DNA from: Blepharisma stoltei
Taxonomy: Eukaryota; Ciliophora; Heterotrichea; Heterotrichida; Blepharismidae
Length of the DNA: 64,000 nucleotides
Direction of reading: 5' to 3'
NCBI GenBank assembly: GCA_914767885.1
Contig: CAJZBQ010000056.1
Coordinates: forward strand, 186,001-250,000
In this document: in pieces, positions 1 to 12,900 of the stretch
How positions within the stretch are numbered: position 1 is the first letter of the stretch
Layout: each line of letters begins with the position of its first letter
Made by a program: the position numbers and the translations under genes
The notes under the pieces: model-generated
Told to the model about the DNA's origin: nothing
The model's input: the letters and a program-made list of their open reading frames with translations, nothing else
The model's database searches: none

Positions 1-1
1 C

Positions 2-3000
2 CAGCTTCCAGACGAGCTTACTCCCTCAAATGAAACATGCAGCCAAATCCAGCCCTCAGCCCCGCTTATATACCCAGGCGAAAAATGCACCACCAGCTCA
101 GACTGTGCACATTCAAAGCAAGGCTGTCTCCAAGGTGTCTGTCGAGGAACCTTAGAAAATCAAAGCTGCACATCGTCTTGGGACTGCGATATTGGTCTTT
201 ATTGCAGTCCTACAAATGTCTGCACAAAATTAATCTCTGATGGCGGAAAAGGCTGCAGATCAGAATTTGACTGTGAAAACTGACTTGGCTGTGATATTGA
301 TGAAAATTCCCACTCAACAGAAGGGACATGCAGGCCTTATTATAGTATTTTGCCTCATGAGACTGTAAAATCATGCTCTTCAGAAGGAATAAATACCTTA
401 TGTTCTTCTAATATGTGTGGGATCCCAGAACTAGGTGAAAATATTGTTTGTACAAAGCCATTATCTTCATCAAAAAAAGTTCCAATGCCTTGTGACTCAG
501 ACGCCTCATGTACTTCAACCACTGACGACTTATTTAAGACAACATTTTATAGTAACTGTTCTTGTGGTTATAATCCAGAAGGGGAAGCTTTTTGTAATTT
601 ATTCCCTAATGATGAGCCATTTGAGAAATTTATTAAAATAATGACAAAATGATATCATAGTGAAAGTGTAAAACGGCTCGTTTGGCTTTTGAGAGATACG
701 GGATGTCCATAAAATGAAGAGCCAATATGTAATTAAAAGAAAAGAGTCAGTATCTCTTATCAATAAGAAAACATTATGTCCTTCAGGTAACTCATAATAA
801 GGAGCAAAAAAAAACCATTAAATTTGACAGTAAAAAATTTTTTTTATATCACAAAAATAGAAGATTCTAGATCTCCACAAAAATGGAAACAGTTGAGTCC
901 TTAATAAAAAAGACCTAGTAACTAAGCAAAATAGACGATACCAGCAATTCATCAATGCAACCTAACGGTCTAGATAATTTGCGAGAGTCTAATGAAAATA
1001 AAAAAAATTTCGATAAACGCTTGCTTCAATAAAAAACGGAATTGCTATGCTTATAAGTCAAATTTCAGCCAGTTAAATAAAAAAACGGAATCCATCTCTT
1101 TTTCTCAAGATATATCGGCTTATTAGGTGCTGCAAAAACCCGCTTAAAAAGACCGTTATATTTGCGCAAAAATTAATATAATTTCTGCCAATTTGCGTTG
1201 CAACACACATTAATATAGTGAAACGATGCTTTATTTTGATCCTTATTTATATTATATTTTATGTCTTATATAAGAGAATTTAATATGATCTTATATTTCG
1301 AAACTATCAACTCATGAAAATGTGTGAAATCGTTTGCTCAGTGAAAAAAGCATTAAACAGAGCTCCTTAAAAAAGAAATTTATTTTTTAAGAAAAATAAA
1401 ATTAAAAATTTGTTATTTAAATACTTTTAGAGCAAGCTTTGCTTATTTATTGCGCTTTTTTGTACAAATAGTAGTAACAATATTTAAGGTAAATCATACT
1501 TATTTCAGTTCTAAGTGTGCCTCTTTCAGTGGCTATTAAAGATATTAAAATTATTAAAAAATATATAAAACCCTTTTTTAAGGAAATTAACCCAAAAAAT
1601 ATTGCAAATTTTGGTCATCGTTTTGATATATTTTGAAAGAATATGTCTTGAAAAACGGTTTTTTATATATTTTTTAATAATTTTAATATCTTTAATAGCC
1701 ACTGAAAGAGGCACACTTAGAACTGAAATAAGTATGATTTACCTTAAATATTGTTACTATTTGTACAAAAAAGCGCAATAAATAAGCAAAGCTTGCTCTA
1801 AAAGTATTTAATAACAAAAAATTTTAATTTATTTTTCTTAAAAAAATAAATTTCTTTTTTTAGGAGCTCTGTTTAATGCTTTTTTCACTGAGCAAACGAT
1901 TTCACATTTTCATGAGTTGATAGTTTCGAAATATAAGATCATATTAAATTCTCTTATATAAGACATAAAATATAATATAAATAAGGATCAAAATAAAGCA
2001 TCGTTTCACTATATTAATGTGTGTTGCAACGCAAATTGGCAGAAATTATATTAATTTTTGCGCAAATATAACGGTCTTTTTAAGCGGGTTTTGCAGCACC
2101 TAATAAACCGTTATATCTTGAGAAAAAGAGATGAAATTCGTTTTTTACTGAGATGACTTAAACCCAATTTAGTGACATAATGATTTATTTTTTTATTAAC
2201 TCCCCCCCCCCCCCTCCGTGAGCGAACAAAAAAATTTTGTTCGCTCACGGAGGGGGGTTAATTTTTTTTTTTAAAAAAAATTTATATATAAATTTTATAA
2301 AAAATATTTTTTTCGAAATTTAAAAAAATCCTAATTTGCAAAAATTGGGAAGCAAATATTAATTTAATTTGCAAAATTTATGTTTTAAAACGCAATTTGT
2401 TTAAAATTAAACAGAATTAGCTCTAGATTTCATTATACTAATTATCACTTATATATCAAAATTTTTTTCCATTAAAATTTTTTCTATTAAAAAAAATTTT
2501 TGTTCACTCACGGAGGGTGGGTTTTTGGTCAAAAAATGGTGATTTTTTCTAATGGTTTTGTTCGCTCACGGAGGGGGGGGGGGAGTAAGAGAAGCGTTTA
2601 TTGATTTTTTAATATATTCAGAATGGAATTGCAAACAAGGTATAACGTCAGTTTGCTATTATATGAAACTGTCAGATCTTATTTCCAGTGCATATAAGTT
2701 GCTTATTTAATAGATTTAACAGTATCATAGTTTATATAACCAACAAGCTTTTTTCATTAAGACATAAAAAAAAAAATTTTTACAGTCAAATTTAATGGTT
2801 TTTTTGTTCCTTATTATAAGTTACTTATAGTAAATAATGATATCTTATTGATGTGAAACACTGGCTCTTTTCTTTTAATTATATATTGGTTTCTTATATT
2901 ATATACAGCCCCGCATCTCTCAAAAGCCAAACGAGCCGTGTAAAAAACAGTGCCATACTATGAGAAGAAATGCTTGAAATTGTATTACAGACTGGTGGAA

Positions 3001-3214
3001 TACAAATGATGCGACGACACTAATATATTTTCAGCTTAAGGTAGAAAGGTGGCCTTATATACAGAAAAATGATATGTGTGTGAGCACTATTTATGAAGTG
3101 GAATATAATTTTTGGAAACAAGCCTATGAGAAAATGGTAGACGACAATGATGACGATGATAATGGGATTTTGATGTATTTAGCAGAAGGGTTAGGGTTAT
3201 TCTTATACTTATAA
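2..3214 (+). CDS. Cys-rich protein, 5' partial, split by one large IES
   Basis: The reading frame is open from base 2, so the N-terminus lies outside the window. It is rich in regularly spaced Cys (CTTSSDC, SWDCDIGLYC, DCENW-LGC), like repetitive Cys-rich surface or secreted ciliate proteins. TGA codons near 278, 650 and 2973 read as Trp. The frame breaks after W-Y-H at 652-658 and resumes at 2943 (K-K-Q-C-H) if 658-2940 is removed at TA repeats, then runs to TAA at 3212-3214. The C-terminal part has an acidic stretch (DDNDDDDN). No catalytic motif is recognised. The family is uncertain; the split-gene model rests on frame and Cys pattern. Confidence 0.6.
1080..2160. repeat. Large palindromic element nested in an IES
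   Basis: Bases 1107-1560 are repeated inverted at about 1690-2140. Examples are GCACTTAGAACTGAAATAAG and the GGAGCTCTGTTTAATGC block. The unique loop is about 130 bp. It is AT-rich without a credible ORF and looks like a non-autonomous DNA element inside the outer IES. Confidence 0.75.
2197..2584. mobile_element. C-run MITE copy (GAGCGAAC subtype), nested
   Basis: Starts TAACTCCCCC and ends GGGGGAGTAA. The TIR motif CTCCGTGAGCGAACAAAA forms a hairpin at the left end and recurs inverted at the right end, around an AT-rich core. Same family as the copies at 11463, 25786, 36494 and 57132. Confidence 0.85.
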
Positions 3215-3342
3215 GCAGAATTATTTTGAAAATAATCTAATTTAGCAAAATTTAATGATTATTTTTTAGTAAATAAAGATTTTGCAGGCTAATCTTGATT
3301 TTAGAATGATTTCAATAGAGCATAATAAATTAAACGAAATAA

Positions 3343-4401
3343 ATGGAGCTAATTAGATACGATGAAGTACATAAAACTCATTGCACAAAAGCAAAAGAGT
3401 ATATAATTAGGGTTGCTGAAGATATTGAAGAAGAGAAAAGCTGAATGTTTAGAGAAATTGAGTATTTTTTTGAAGCTATAAAGCTAAAATTCAAATTCTT
3501 TCCAAAAATCATATCCAAAAAAAGCGAATCATTTCATATAATAAACATCAAAAAACCTAGAGTTGCTGACAAAGTAATAATCTTATCTATATCAAAAGCT
3601 CACGGAATAACCCACACAGACACAATTTTAAAAAGAACTGGATTGATTTCCCTTATTTTTAGAGACACTTTTATGCTAATTGATACAGCTTATTTACCAA
3701 ATTCAGAAGGCAGTTTAGTTCTATCTGAAGATATGAAAACCATTTACGGGATTTTGCTGCCTTGCACAATGTCACAGCAATTTGAATTTGGCATTCTTTA
3801 TACTCGAATTTTGCGGGGAGACTATTCACTTACCCCAGCTCCTAAAATTCATGAGATTTTTCCTTCGATTGTAAAAGTTTTTGCAAAAATGACAGGATCA
3901 GGAGTTTCCATTAGCCAAAATCTGATCATTACTAATTCCCACGTTGCGAAAAATTCAAAAAATATTGATATTTATGCCCAAGATAAAAAATGTGAAGGGA
4001 AGCTTAAGGCTGCTTATAATTTAATAGATCTAGCAAAAATTGAAGTAGAGAGGAATATACCAATTGTTGAAAAAGCCAAAGAATTTATATATGGAGAAAC
4101 AGTTTATGCAGTTGGCTTTGGATTATTTAACCCTTGAGAGCTAAAATGTCCTATAGTCACAATTGGGAGTTTAAGCAAAATAGTTTATTATAAAAATAAG
4201 CCGATTGCGATTCAGTTTACAGCACAGTCGTTTAGTGGACATAGTGGGGGTGGAGTTTTTAATGAGAAAGGAGAATTAATTGGCATCATTGTGTCGAATG
4301 CGAGGGAGCGGGAAGGGAATATAATACCAACTTTAAACCTTTGTATCCCTCATACAGTTTTTGAGGATGAGGAACTTCTGAATGATAAAATTCGCGAGTA
4401 G
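3343..4401 (+). CDS. Trypsin-like serine protease (TYSND1/Deg-like)
   Basis: 352 aa. ATG 3343 follows an in-frame TAA; TGA at 3442 and 4135 read as Trp, and TAG 4399 ends the ORF. The C-terminal half is a chymotrypsin-fold protease. The catalytic triad is His in TNSHV (about residue 200), Asp in LIDLAKIEV (about 229) and Ser in GHSGGGVFN (about 301), followed by the typical G-E-L-I-G-I strand. Length, a poorly conserved N-terminal half and a C-terminal protease domain resemble the peroxisomal processing protease TYSND1, but no C-terminal SKL-type signal is seen, so the compartment is unknown. No IES or intron is needed. Confidence 0.72.
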
Positions 4402-5558
4402 CTATAGCTCGACCTTGGCTCTCCTCTCTTCTCTTTCTACTCTCTGATTGTTTCATTTTAAATGAAATAGGGGAAAAAAATAGCAAACTCATCATTATAA
4501 ATTTGGCAGATCAAATTGATTTTTATGTTTTTATCTAAACTGAAACTGTTAGGGAGTGGGAAAAAGGGAGCAGTGGAGTTAAAGTTGATCTATAATCGTG
4601 ATCGTACTATACTGATCCTTTTATTACAGATTTATTTAATTATGAAACAGTAAGAATCCTTCCTGAGCCTAGACTTTAGGAATCAAAAATTAATATTAGT
4701 GTTTTAATTTTTTATCAAAATAATGCATTTATCATTGTACTCTTTTATTTAAGCCGTCTGTATAACTCGATTCAATTTAATTGAAAATTAATAAAATATA
4801 ATTAGAATTAAATTAATATGTCTAATAAAAATCAAATTTATTATGTATAATTTCTGCTGGCAAATCCTAGCCAAACTACATAAATTTATAAGAATGAATA
4901 GCCTGAATTCTTAATTTCAAAGATTTTCTTCCTCTCTATTCTAATAAGTTTATATTAATTGTCTTATAGTAAGTCAATTAATACTTCAATATTCTTAAAT
5001 AAACTTTAAGCTTCTGGTCTATATTTTAAGTGGAAAATAATTCTTTGCGAGAGAGGTTTTAAAAGTTTAAGAAATTATGCAAAAGTCATTATTTTGCCAA
5101 AATGTGAAACTGATCTTAGATTTTCATTTTTAAGGCTATAAATATGTAATTTGTTTAAGCAAACTACTGCATGAAGAAATAAGATTTGCAGGCTGGACTA
5201 CAGTGTTTTAATTCTTGCTTATAAAAGAAAGTTAGTATCCAATAGAAAGAAGAGGTAAGAAAATTTAAAATGAGCTATAACAAACAACAGAAATCTAACC
5301 AAAAAGACTTTCAAATAAAATATATAATGAGTCCATAATAAAATTGCAAAGGAAATTAAAGAATATCCCAAATTAAAAATATCAAAAAATAACTCTGGTA
5401 AAATTGCTTTTATTTACTGATCAGCATGCTTTTATTATGCAATAGCTGCACTCTATATCTTTATTCTCACTATTAATTTAAATAATTTTGCTGTTCATAA
5501 GACATTTTTCAAGATTCCTCTATGATAATATCAGCATTAATTAATCACCAGATAAGAA
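4402..5558. other. AT-rich intergenic region
   Basis: About 1.15 kb, very AT-rich. No sustained frame was found on either strand with TGA read as Trp, and no C-run MITE terminus. It probably holds the 3' end of the protease gene and the promoter of the kinase; I see no defined element. Confidence 0.6.
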
Positions 5559-7394
5559 ATGGAGCCATCTACATCCAAAATCTTTAAGTCGATGCGTCCG
5601 GTAACTTTTAATTCTCCTCGCTCCTCTGTCAATTTACTAAAGAAAAAAAGAATCGAACCTATCAGAATATCAAAAGCAAGCTCAAACGACCCCAAAGTTG
5701 ATAACTTTTATCCAAAGGTTGGAAGGTTTCAAAACTTCGAATCCAAGCCAAAATACGATTTTTCCGCAACAGCCCGGGCTCCTCTAAATTTAAATCCTAG
5801 ACCCCTCCAACAAAAGCTCAACAAAGCTAGTTCGGCAAGGAATATCTCAGCAAGCGATTTTAAATATCCACATGCATTAAGTTCGTCACTAAAACCAACA
5901 GTCAATTTGATACCAAAAAGCGAAATACACTTCCCAATAACCCCGAAAATAGCATTAACTCAATTAATAGATGAACTTAGTGACTTCGAAAAAAGAGAAG
6001 TTTTAGAATATGCCGAAATTTACTATTTAGGAAAAAATAACTGTAAAATAATGCGAATTGAAGATGGACATAATAATGGGTATGATAATGACCATTCTGA
6101 TTACCTTTTAATAAAAGGCGACCATATAGCTTATAGGTATGAAGTTATTAGCATGCTTGGAAAAGGGAGCTTCGGACAAGTTTGCTTATGTTTTGACCAT
6201 AAGCGCCAAGAACAAGTAGCTATAAAATTGATAAAAAATAAAAAAAGATTCCATCATCAAGCTGCAATTGAGATAAAAGTTCTCAGGGCTTTATTAGAAA
6301 ATGACCCAAATGATAAAAGCAATATTGTAAGGATGAAAAATTTTTTCCTTTTCAGAAGCCACGTATGCTTGGTTTTCGAGCTATTAAGCATAAATCTATA
6401 TGATTTGCTTAAGAATAACAAGTTTGAAGGACTTTCTATCAATTTAATACGAAATTTTGCAAGCCAAATTTTGTCAGCATTGATCTGCACTAAAAAATTA
6501 AATATTGTCCATTGCGATTTAAAGCCTGAAAATATTTTACTAAAAACTGATAGTAAATCAGTTATAAAAGTATGCAATTTCTCCTGGGGTTTGCTAATTT
6601 AAAATACTATAAATAAATAGATGAAAATTAAGGAAAACTCTATATGTGATTTTGGGTCTTCTTGCTTTGGCGATGAAATTGTGTATACTTATATTCAAAG
6701 CAGATATTACAGATCCCCTGAAATTATTTTACTCCACTCTATTAATAAGCAAATTCTTGCTTATTCGTTGGGGGTTTTGCACAAAATTTTTAAATAGTAA
6801 ATTTAATATGAATAATAGATCGAAATTTGCTTTATTATTTGGAGTTAATGCAATAATTTTATATTTTTCATTTTCAATTGAAAATCTCCCAATATTGCCA
6901 TTTGAAAATTTGTGCTAAAACCCCCCTCACAAATAAACAAGAATTTGCTTATTACTGGGGAGATAGGGATTCCTTATACTCCTGCTATTGATATGTGGTC
7001 TTTTGGCTGCATGATATATGAGCTTTATACAGGAAGACCTTTATTCACCGGCGAAAGTGAGCATGAGCAGCTTATTTTAATAATGGAATTATGCGGAATT
7101 CCTAGTGATAGCATGCTTAACCAAAGCGCTAAAATTTCAAAATTTTTTGACGAAGAAAGAAATCCAAAAATAGTCCCTGATAGGCATGGGAATATTAGAC
7201 AGCCTAAAACTCGAAGCTTGATAGATATTTTACCTCAAACAAGTTCTTGCTTTATTGATTTTCTCACAAGATGTCTGGAAATTGACCCAGATATTCGGAT
7301 AACGCCAGCAGAAGCTTTACAGCATCCTTGGATTTTGGAGAATATTCCTCATAATGGAATAAGAAGAAAAACAACAGTCTTGCTAAAGAGATAA
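5559..7394 (+). CDS. DYRK-family protein kinase (two IESs)
   Basis: 509 aa after removal of 6571-6642 and 6730-6963. The N-terminal ~150 aa are Ser/Lys-rich and low-complexity. The kinase domain starts at [16 protein letters not shown] with VAIKLIKN (VAIK Lys) and [11 protein letters not shown] (catalytic Asp). After the first IES comes CDFGSSC, then [17 protein letters not shown], the DYRK Y-x-Y activation loop and QSR[FY]YRSPE signature, and [19 protein letters not shown]. This is an active-looking DYRK (class II-like) dual-specificity kinase. Both IES junctions fall in motifs essential for activity, so the uncut gene cannot give a functional kinase. Confidence 0.9.
6571..6642. other. 72-bp TA-bounded IES in DYRK gene
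   Basis: TA at 6571 and 6643. Removal joins V-I-K-V to C-D-F-G, restoring the DFG motif and the frame. Confidence 0.88.
6730..6963. other. 234-bp IES with inverted ends in DYRK gene
   Basis: TA at 6730 and 6964. The ends are inverted repeats: TAATAAGCAAATTCTTG near the left end returns inverted near 6940-6956. Removal joins SPEIIL to [11 protein letters not shown]. Confidence 0.88.
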
Positions 7395-7531
7395 ATTTAA
7401 CTGTAAATCTAAGGTCCATAAATTTATTTATATGAATTTTTATTTAAAAAATAATCCCTTATACAAATTTGTGCATTTTTTTTAATGTATCTTCATAATA
7501 TTTTATCAAAAATCCTCCAACAAATCTAAAT

Positions 7532-9273
7532 ATGTCGGACTTTAGAACTTCCCCATCACGAAGATCAGTTTCGCCAATGGTGAAATCAAAAAACCTCAAA
7601 GTGATGACCGCACAAAACGAAGCCAGTCATTACAGTGACCCAGAAAATGACGATGTTTTAGACAATGATGAAGAAACCAAAGAAGTGGCGGCTCAACTTA
7701 TGATGATTAGAAAAAGACATGATAGAACTAAAGAAGCCAATAATAAAAAGAGGCAATATTTAGAAAAAATAAGAAAAGAATTAGAAAAAGCTAATTCTGT
7801 TGCAAGTATTGCAGAAAATGATTCAAAAAATTTGCAAGGAAGATTGGAGCAATTAAAATTGTCACTTGAAAATACGAGAAAAAAGCATGAAGATGAAATT
7901 AGAGATAAAAAGACGTATTTGCATGTTCTAGATAGGATGAAAAAAGATAAAATTTCAATGGAAATGAAAGAGCAAGAGATTTATTTTATTTTTTTAAAAT
8001 GTTAATAATTTTTTTATTATTTTTATAATTTTTATATAATTTTTATATTATTTTATATATTTTTTCATATTTTTATACAACCAACAAATGAAAGCAAACT
8101 CGTTACAAATTGGCTTAAAATCTGCTAAACAAATTTTAGACTTGGAAACAGAAAAATATCGAAAAATGAGAGAAACAAAATACCAGTCAAGATTTTTATT
8201 GCAAGATATGAAAGAAGGACTAATGCAAGAAAAAAAACAGAAAGATGACCGCATACAGCAGCTAGAAAAAAACGTAAAACTTCGCCAAGAAGCTGCATTA
8301 AGAAGAGAAGAGCGCCAAAAACGCCAAGCAGATATAGCAGAAGCAGCCGCAAACGATGATAAAGATTCCCACGAAGTCAAACTAAGAGAAAGTCTCCTTA
8401 TGCATAGATTTTGGTATACTGTGCTACAAAGGAAGCTAGATGCAGAAATGCAAAAAGCTATAGGTGTTGAGCAGGCCTTTCAGAAAATAAGGGCAGCAAC
8501 AGGCTTAATGGATGTCCAGGAAATTGTAGAAAGATTTTTAACTCGTGAACAAACTTATAATCAGCTATTAAACGCCGTTTCTGAAGCAGAAATAAAGCTA
8601 GATACTTTACGGCAGCAAAACGGTGCAGCCAGAAATCAATTGAAAGGCCTTCAACTTGAGGATGGGGGGAATACAAGAAAAGTCTACGCAGATATTGATG
8701 CAATGGAAGATCAGCTGGCTGGATCATATAAAGAATATTCCAATAATAAAGAAAAACTAAATATACTTTTCATAGAAAATGAAAATTAAGTTATCAGTCG
8801 TTAGTTCCTATTTCTATTAAAAATAAGAAAATTATGATAATTTATAGCTTTTAGCTATTATAAGTAGACATAAAGCAACAAGGGTGTATGACCAAGTCTT
8901 AAATTGGGGCGAAAAAATCATGCATACCCTTGACATCCCAAATTCCTTAGAAATAGCTCCAGGAAACCGAATTTCTGAATCAAAAAATACTCTTCATGAT
9001 ATGCTTGAGCTTATTTATTCTAAACTAGAAGACCTTGTACAGCCAATACAAGAAAGAAAAGAAGAGTCAAGAAAAGCTATGGAAATTTATGCACATAAGA
9101 AAACTTCTGATTTAGTGGTAAAAAATATTTAGGCTGAAATGAGCACCCAAGAAGCCCTTTCTAAAATTGTTAGAGTAAAGCCTGAGTTTTTCAACCCAGA
9201 AAGTGAAGAAGAAGCCCAGCTTTTTGAAGCTGAAGAGGAGCCAGAGCTTGATATTCTGGCTTACCATTATTAA
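7532..9273 (+). CDS. Outer dynein arm docking complex-like coiled-coil protein
   Basis: 507 aa after removing IESs 7982-8075 and 8762-8870 and the 15-nt intron 9118-9132. Almost the whole chain is heptad-rich coiled coil. The stretch around ATGLMDVQEIVERFLTREQ resembles the ODAD3/CCDC151-CCDC63 family, which docks outer dynein arms on axonemal doublets. The C-terminus is acidic (ESEEEAQLFEAEEEPE). The family call is from motif memory and could be another ciliary coiled coil. The reconstructed length is a multiple of three. A further short TA-bounded cut (about 9262-9299) would replace the last residues and cannot be excluded. Confidence 0.62.
7982..8075. other. 94-bp IES
   Basis: TA at 7982 and 8076; almost pure A/T. 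Removal joins EQEI to YNQQMKAN in frame. Confidence 0.85.
8762..8870. other. 109-bp IES
   Basis: TA at 8762 and 8871. Removal joins NNKEKLN to KATRVYDQ in frame; the downstream exon has no ATG of its own. Confidence 0.82.
9118..9132 (+). other. 15-nt intron
   Basis: GTAAAAAATATTTAG. Removing it skips an in-frame TAG and joins SDLV to AEMSTQEAL. Size and consensus match the tiny introns of heterotrich ciliates. Confidence 0.85.
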
Positions 9274-9466
9274 TTCGAATTTTCTTAAAAACTAAAAAAT
9301 ACCCAGCCATATTTTTTACAGAGCCTGGCAGTAATATTTCCAAGCCATCATAAAAATGATTTAAAAGAAGAATCCGCAAGGAAAAAAAATTCCACCAGAA
9401 AACATAAATAAAATTTCTTATAATATTTTAATTATTGAATATAGCCTTGTGGAAAGATTTGAAGGA

Positions 9467-9960
9467 TTAGATTAGATTAGATTAAAAATTATAGCGGGTC
9501 GTCAGGGTTTATTTCAGCCCCTCTCCGTCCAACGGATAGCTTCGCGTTGGCGCTAAGCGCTATCCTCACACCACCTTTTTTTCCCCACTGACGTCCCCAA
9601 AAAAATCGTGACGCCAGAGGTCTATCGGGGAGAAAACCCTACCGATCGGCCTAAGCCTTTCTTGGACCCAAAGTTCAGCAGAAGACTCCCTTAATCTCTG
9701 ACAGGGCTCAGAGTATGGGTGAATCGTCTTTTGCCTTCTCCATGACTGTCAGAGCCTTATTGCAGGCTCAAGAATTGCTCCCATGGAGTGGAATCGGGTC
9801 TTTGCGCCGGTAGGGACTTTTGCAGGTAAGAAAAAAGATCTAAGGTTGTCCCTTAGACCAAAAACCTACCCCAGAGAACTATCGCCATGTGGCTCGCCTT
9901 TCCTCCCCCGGATCAACTCACGGGTTGTCAGGAGTCCACGTCAGATCACGCCATTTTAAT
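9467..9960 (-). mobile_element. GC-rich retroposon-like element (minus orientation)
   Basis: A strikingly GC-rich block in AT-rich surroundings, between two convergent genes. On the minus strand it begins near AAAATGGCG and ends in (AATCT)n at 9467-9485. The 3' segment GGGCTGAAATAA is shared with the element tail near 49330. No reverse transcriptase ORF is present, so it is a SINE-like or truncated LINE copy. The target duplication is not clear. Confidence 0.6.
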
Positions 9961-9964
9961 AATT

Positions 9965-12900
9965 CTAGATTGAAGGAAGATATTTAGAAACTCTAGCAGT
10001 TTTGAAATCTTCTCTATGGCTTATGAATTCTGCTAATATTGTACGATCAATTGATGCTATAGGCTCTGCATGGATTAAATCAGCTAAAGAATTAGGCGGA
10101 AGCATAAATAAATTCATCATTTGCCGAAATTTTTCAAAATCCAAAACAGCTTTATCATTTTCACACAAAAGCACTAAATTTCGATATTTATTCATATCAC
10201 TTGATAAAAGCAAGGCTTTTTCTTGGGAAATTGTAAACTTACTTAAATGCTCTACCACGATTGCGATGAATTTTGTGCCGAGATTGCTTAATAATTTAGA
10301 TGATTGGGCGGGTGGGAGAGAAGCTTTTATTATTCCAATATGCTGTGATAAAAACTCATATACAGCGCTACAAGCTTGAGTATTGTCTGTGTATTTTTCA
10401 TTTTTTAAATATACTGCAAGCATAGCTGTAGCTTGGCCTTGAAATATCTTTTTTATGCTATAATATTTTTGGCTTAATTTCTGGTCGGCTCCCACGAGCC
10501 AAAAATGGGTTTCCACGTGGAATTTCTGGATTTTCACGAGTGAAATCCATCTTTGGCTCGTGGGAGCCGATCAGAAATTTAATCAACTAATTATACTGAC
10601 AAACTTATAATTCCTAATTAAACAGCCTGCCATAATTATTTATGTTTAAAAAATGAAGTTAGAAAATAATAAAAAAAAAATTCAGCCAAAGCAAAACCTG
10701 CTTCTATGTATAATCTTGTTTTTTTTGTTCATTCGTCAAAATTTTTTCACATTCTGTAATAATTTGATTTATGCATTTATTTAAACCCTTCATTAAATTT
10801 TGCTCTATACTTACACTTAACCTTTTCCTCAGCCCATCACAATGTTCTTTTTCCGGGTCTTGCAAAGTGTTTATCAGCTGCTTCAAAAAAGCTTTATTGA
10901 ACTCAGTCGCAATTTTTCATATTTCCGACAATAAGCAAAAAATATTTGATAAATATTTTTGTTTATTTCCTTCTAAATTCATAATAGTGATAATTTTATT
11001 TATCAAATAAGGAAATAATGAAGTATAAGCAGTATCTAGTCCTATAGTAACTAGCTGTCCACAGTTTGCATGGACTTCTGAAGGCTGAGATAAATCTTTG
11101 CATCTAATCATGGCTTTTCTTATTACAGTTATAATATCACTATTTTTTACTCTCCCAACAGAATCTAAGCAGGCGTCTATTGTTTTTCTGACCTCTTCAT
11201 CAGGAGAAATTATTTGCTTCATATCTACAATTATCCTGATCCCTTTATTTGCAACTGGCTCAATTACAAAATTATAGGTGGTGTCTAATGAGCTTTTAAC
11301 TGTTTTAAATTCAACTGTAAAATAATTTGATAAAAAAGGACCAAAAATGTTGTTAAAAAGATGGTCTAAGGTAGAAGAAATTTGGATATTCAGCTGATGG
11401 GTGTCTGTTTTTATTCTTTCAAACATTTCGTGGATGTGGGAATGGGAGTAAGATAGGTATTCTAACTCCCCCCCCCTCCGTGAGTGAACAAAACCATTAG
11501 AAAAAATCCCTATTTTTTGCCCAAAAACCCACCCTCCGTGAGTGAACAAAAATTTTTTTAATACAAAAATTTTTTATGGAAAAAAATTTTGATATATAAA
11601 TGATAATTAATATAATGAAATCTAGAGCTAATTCTGTTTAATTTTAAATGAATTGCTCTTTAAAACATAAATTTTATAAATTAAATTAATATTTGCTTTC
11701 AAATTTTTGCAAATTAGGATTTTTTTAAATTTCAAAAAAACAATATTTTAGAAAATTTATATATAAATTTTTTGAAAAAAAAAATTAACCCCCCTCCGTG
11801 AGTGAACAAAATTTTTTTATTCACTCACGGAGGGGGAGTAAGTATCTTAAGGTTGTGATATTGTCAGAATCTAGCATATTATGGACAAAAGGCTTCAGCT
11901 TAAGCTCTATTATTTCTGCTAACTCCCCCCCCCCCCTCCGTGAGCGAACAAAACCATTAGAAAAATCGCCATTTTTTGACCAAAAACCCACCCTCCGTGA
12001 GTGAACAACAAAATTTTTTTAATAGAAAAAATTTTAATGGAAAAAAATTTGGATATATAAGTGATAATTAGTATAATGAAATCTAGAGCTAATTCTGTTT
12101 AATTTTAAACAAATTGCGTTTTAAAACATAAATTTTGCAAATTAAATTAATATTTGCTTCCCAATTTTTGCAAATTAGGATTTTTTTAAATTTCGAAAAA
12201 AATATTTTTTATAAAATTTATATATAATTTTTTTTTAAAAAAAAAAAATTAACCCCCCCTCCGTGAGCGAACAAAATTTTTTTGTTCGCTCACGGAGGGG
12301 GGGGGGAGTAATAATAAAGTAACTACTGGTTCTGTGTCTCCAAAAATTGCAGAGAGTTTAGGATGATTGCTAATAATTTCTCTCGAAAAAACACTTTCAG
12401 CTTCTCTTAAAGCTGCCTCCATTTGGCTTTCAAAAAGATCAAAACTCGTTTTTTTGTCTCTTCTAAATGATTTTTACATTCCGACAGTTTCTGTGATTTT
12501 TGAGATATAAAATTGAAGACACTCGTTTTGCCCATTGAAATCTGCTATACAATTTTCTGAAGAATATCATTTTTTGGTTAGCCAAATTAAATTATTTCAA
12601 AAAATAATATGGCTTGCCAGCCACAGTAAGCTATTTATCATAAATATTATAATAAATTATAAGCGTCTTTCATGATATCAATTTCTTTTTTTTCATATCC
12701 AATGCGGAATTTTTCAATTAATTCAGCTTTTTGAGATATACTAAATCCTGGGGATAGCGCGGAATACGCTATCCCCAGGACCAACCGGGATCGGATCCAC
12801 ACATGGAACGGGGGTTCCATGTGTGGATCCATTTTTGACATGTGAGATATTTACTTTCACGTGTCAAAAATGGATCCACACATGGAACCCTCGTTCCATG

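Larger units (their letters stand above)
658..2940. mobile_element. 2.28-kb composite IES with long terminal inverted repeats
   Basis: It is TA-bounded (TA at 658 and 2941). Long imperfect terminal inverted repeats lie at about 664-855 and 2760-2940; the stretch around AACGGCTCGTTTGGC at the left returns inverted at the right. It holds a second palindromic element (about 1080-2160) and a C-run MITE (2197-2584), so it is an IES with nested insertions. No transposase ORF is visible. Confidence 0.75.

Noticed and set aside
1526-1714. Small minus-strand ORF in the large palindrome
   Set aside because: Low-complexity AT-driven frame inside an IES loop.
9500-9955. GC-rich block as an rRNA, tRNA or bacterial contamination
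   Set aside because: No rRNA core motifs or cloverleaf were seen, and related blocks elsewhere carry TSDs and AATCT tails typical of retroposition.
11463-12308. Regularly repeated CTCCGTGAG units as a CRISPR array
   Set aside because: Spacing is hundreds of bases, copies are inverted, and the context is eukaryotic; these are MITE termini.
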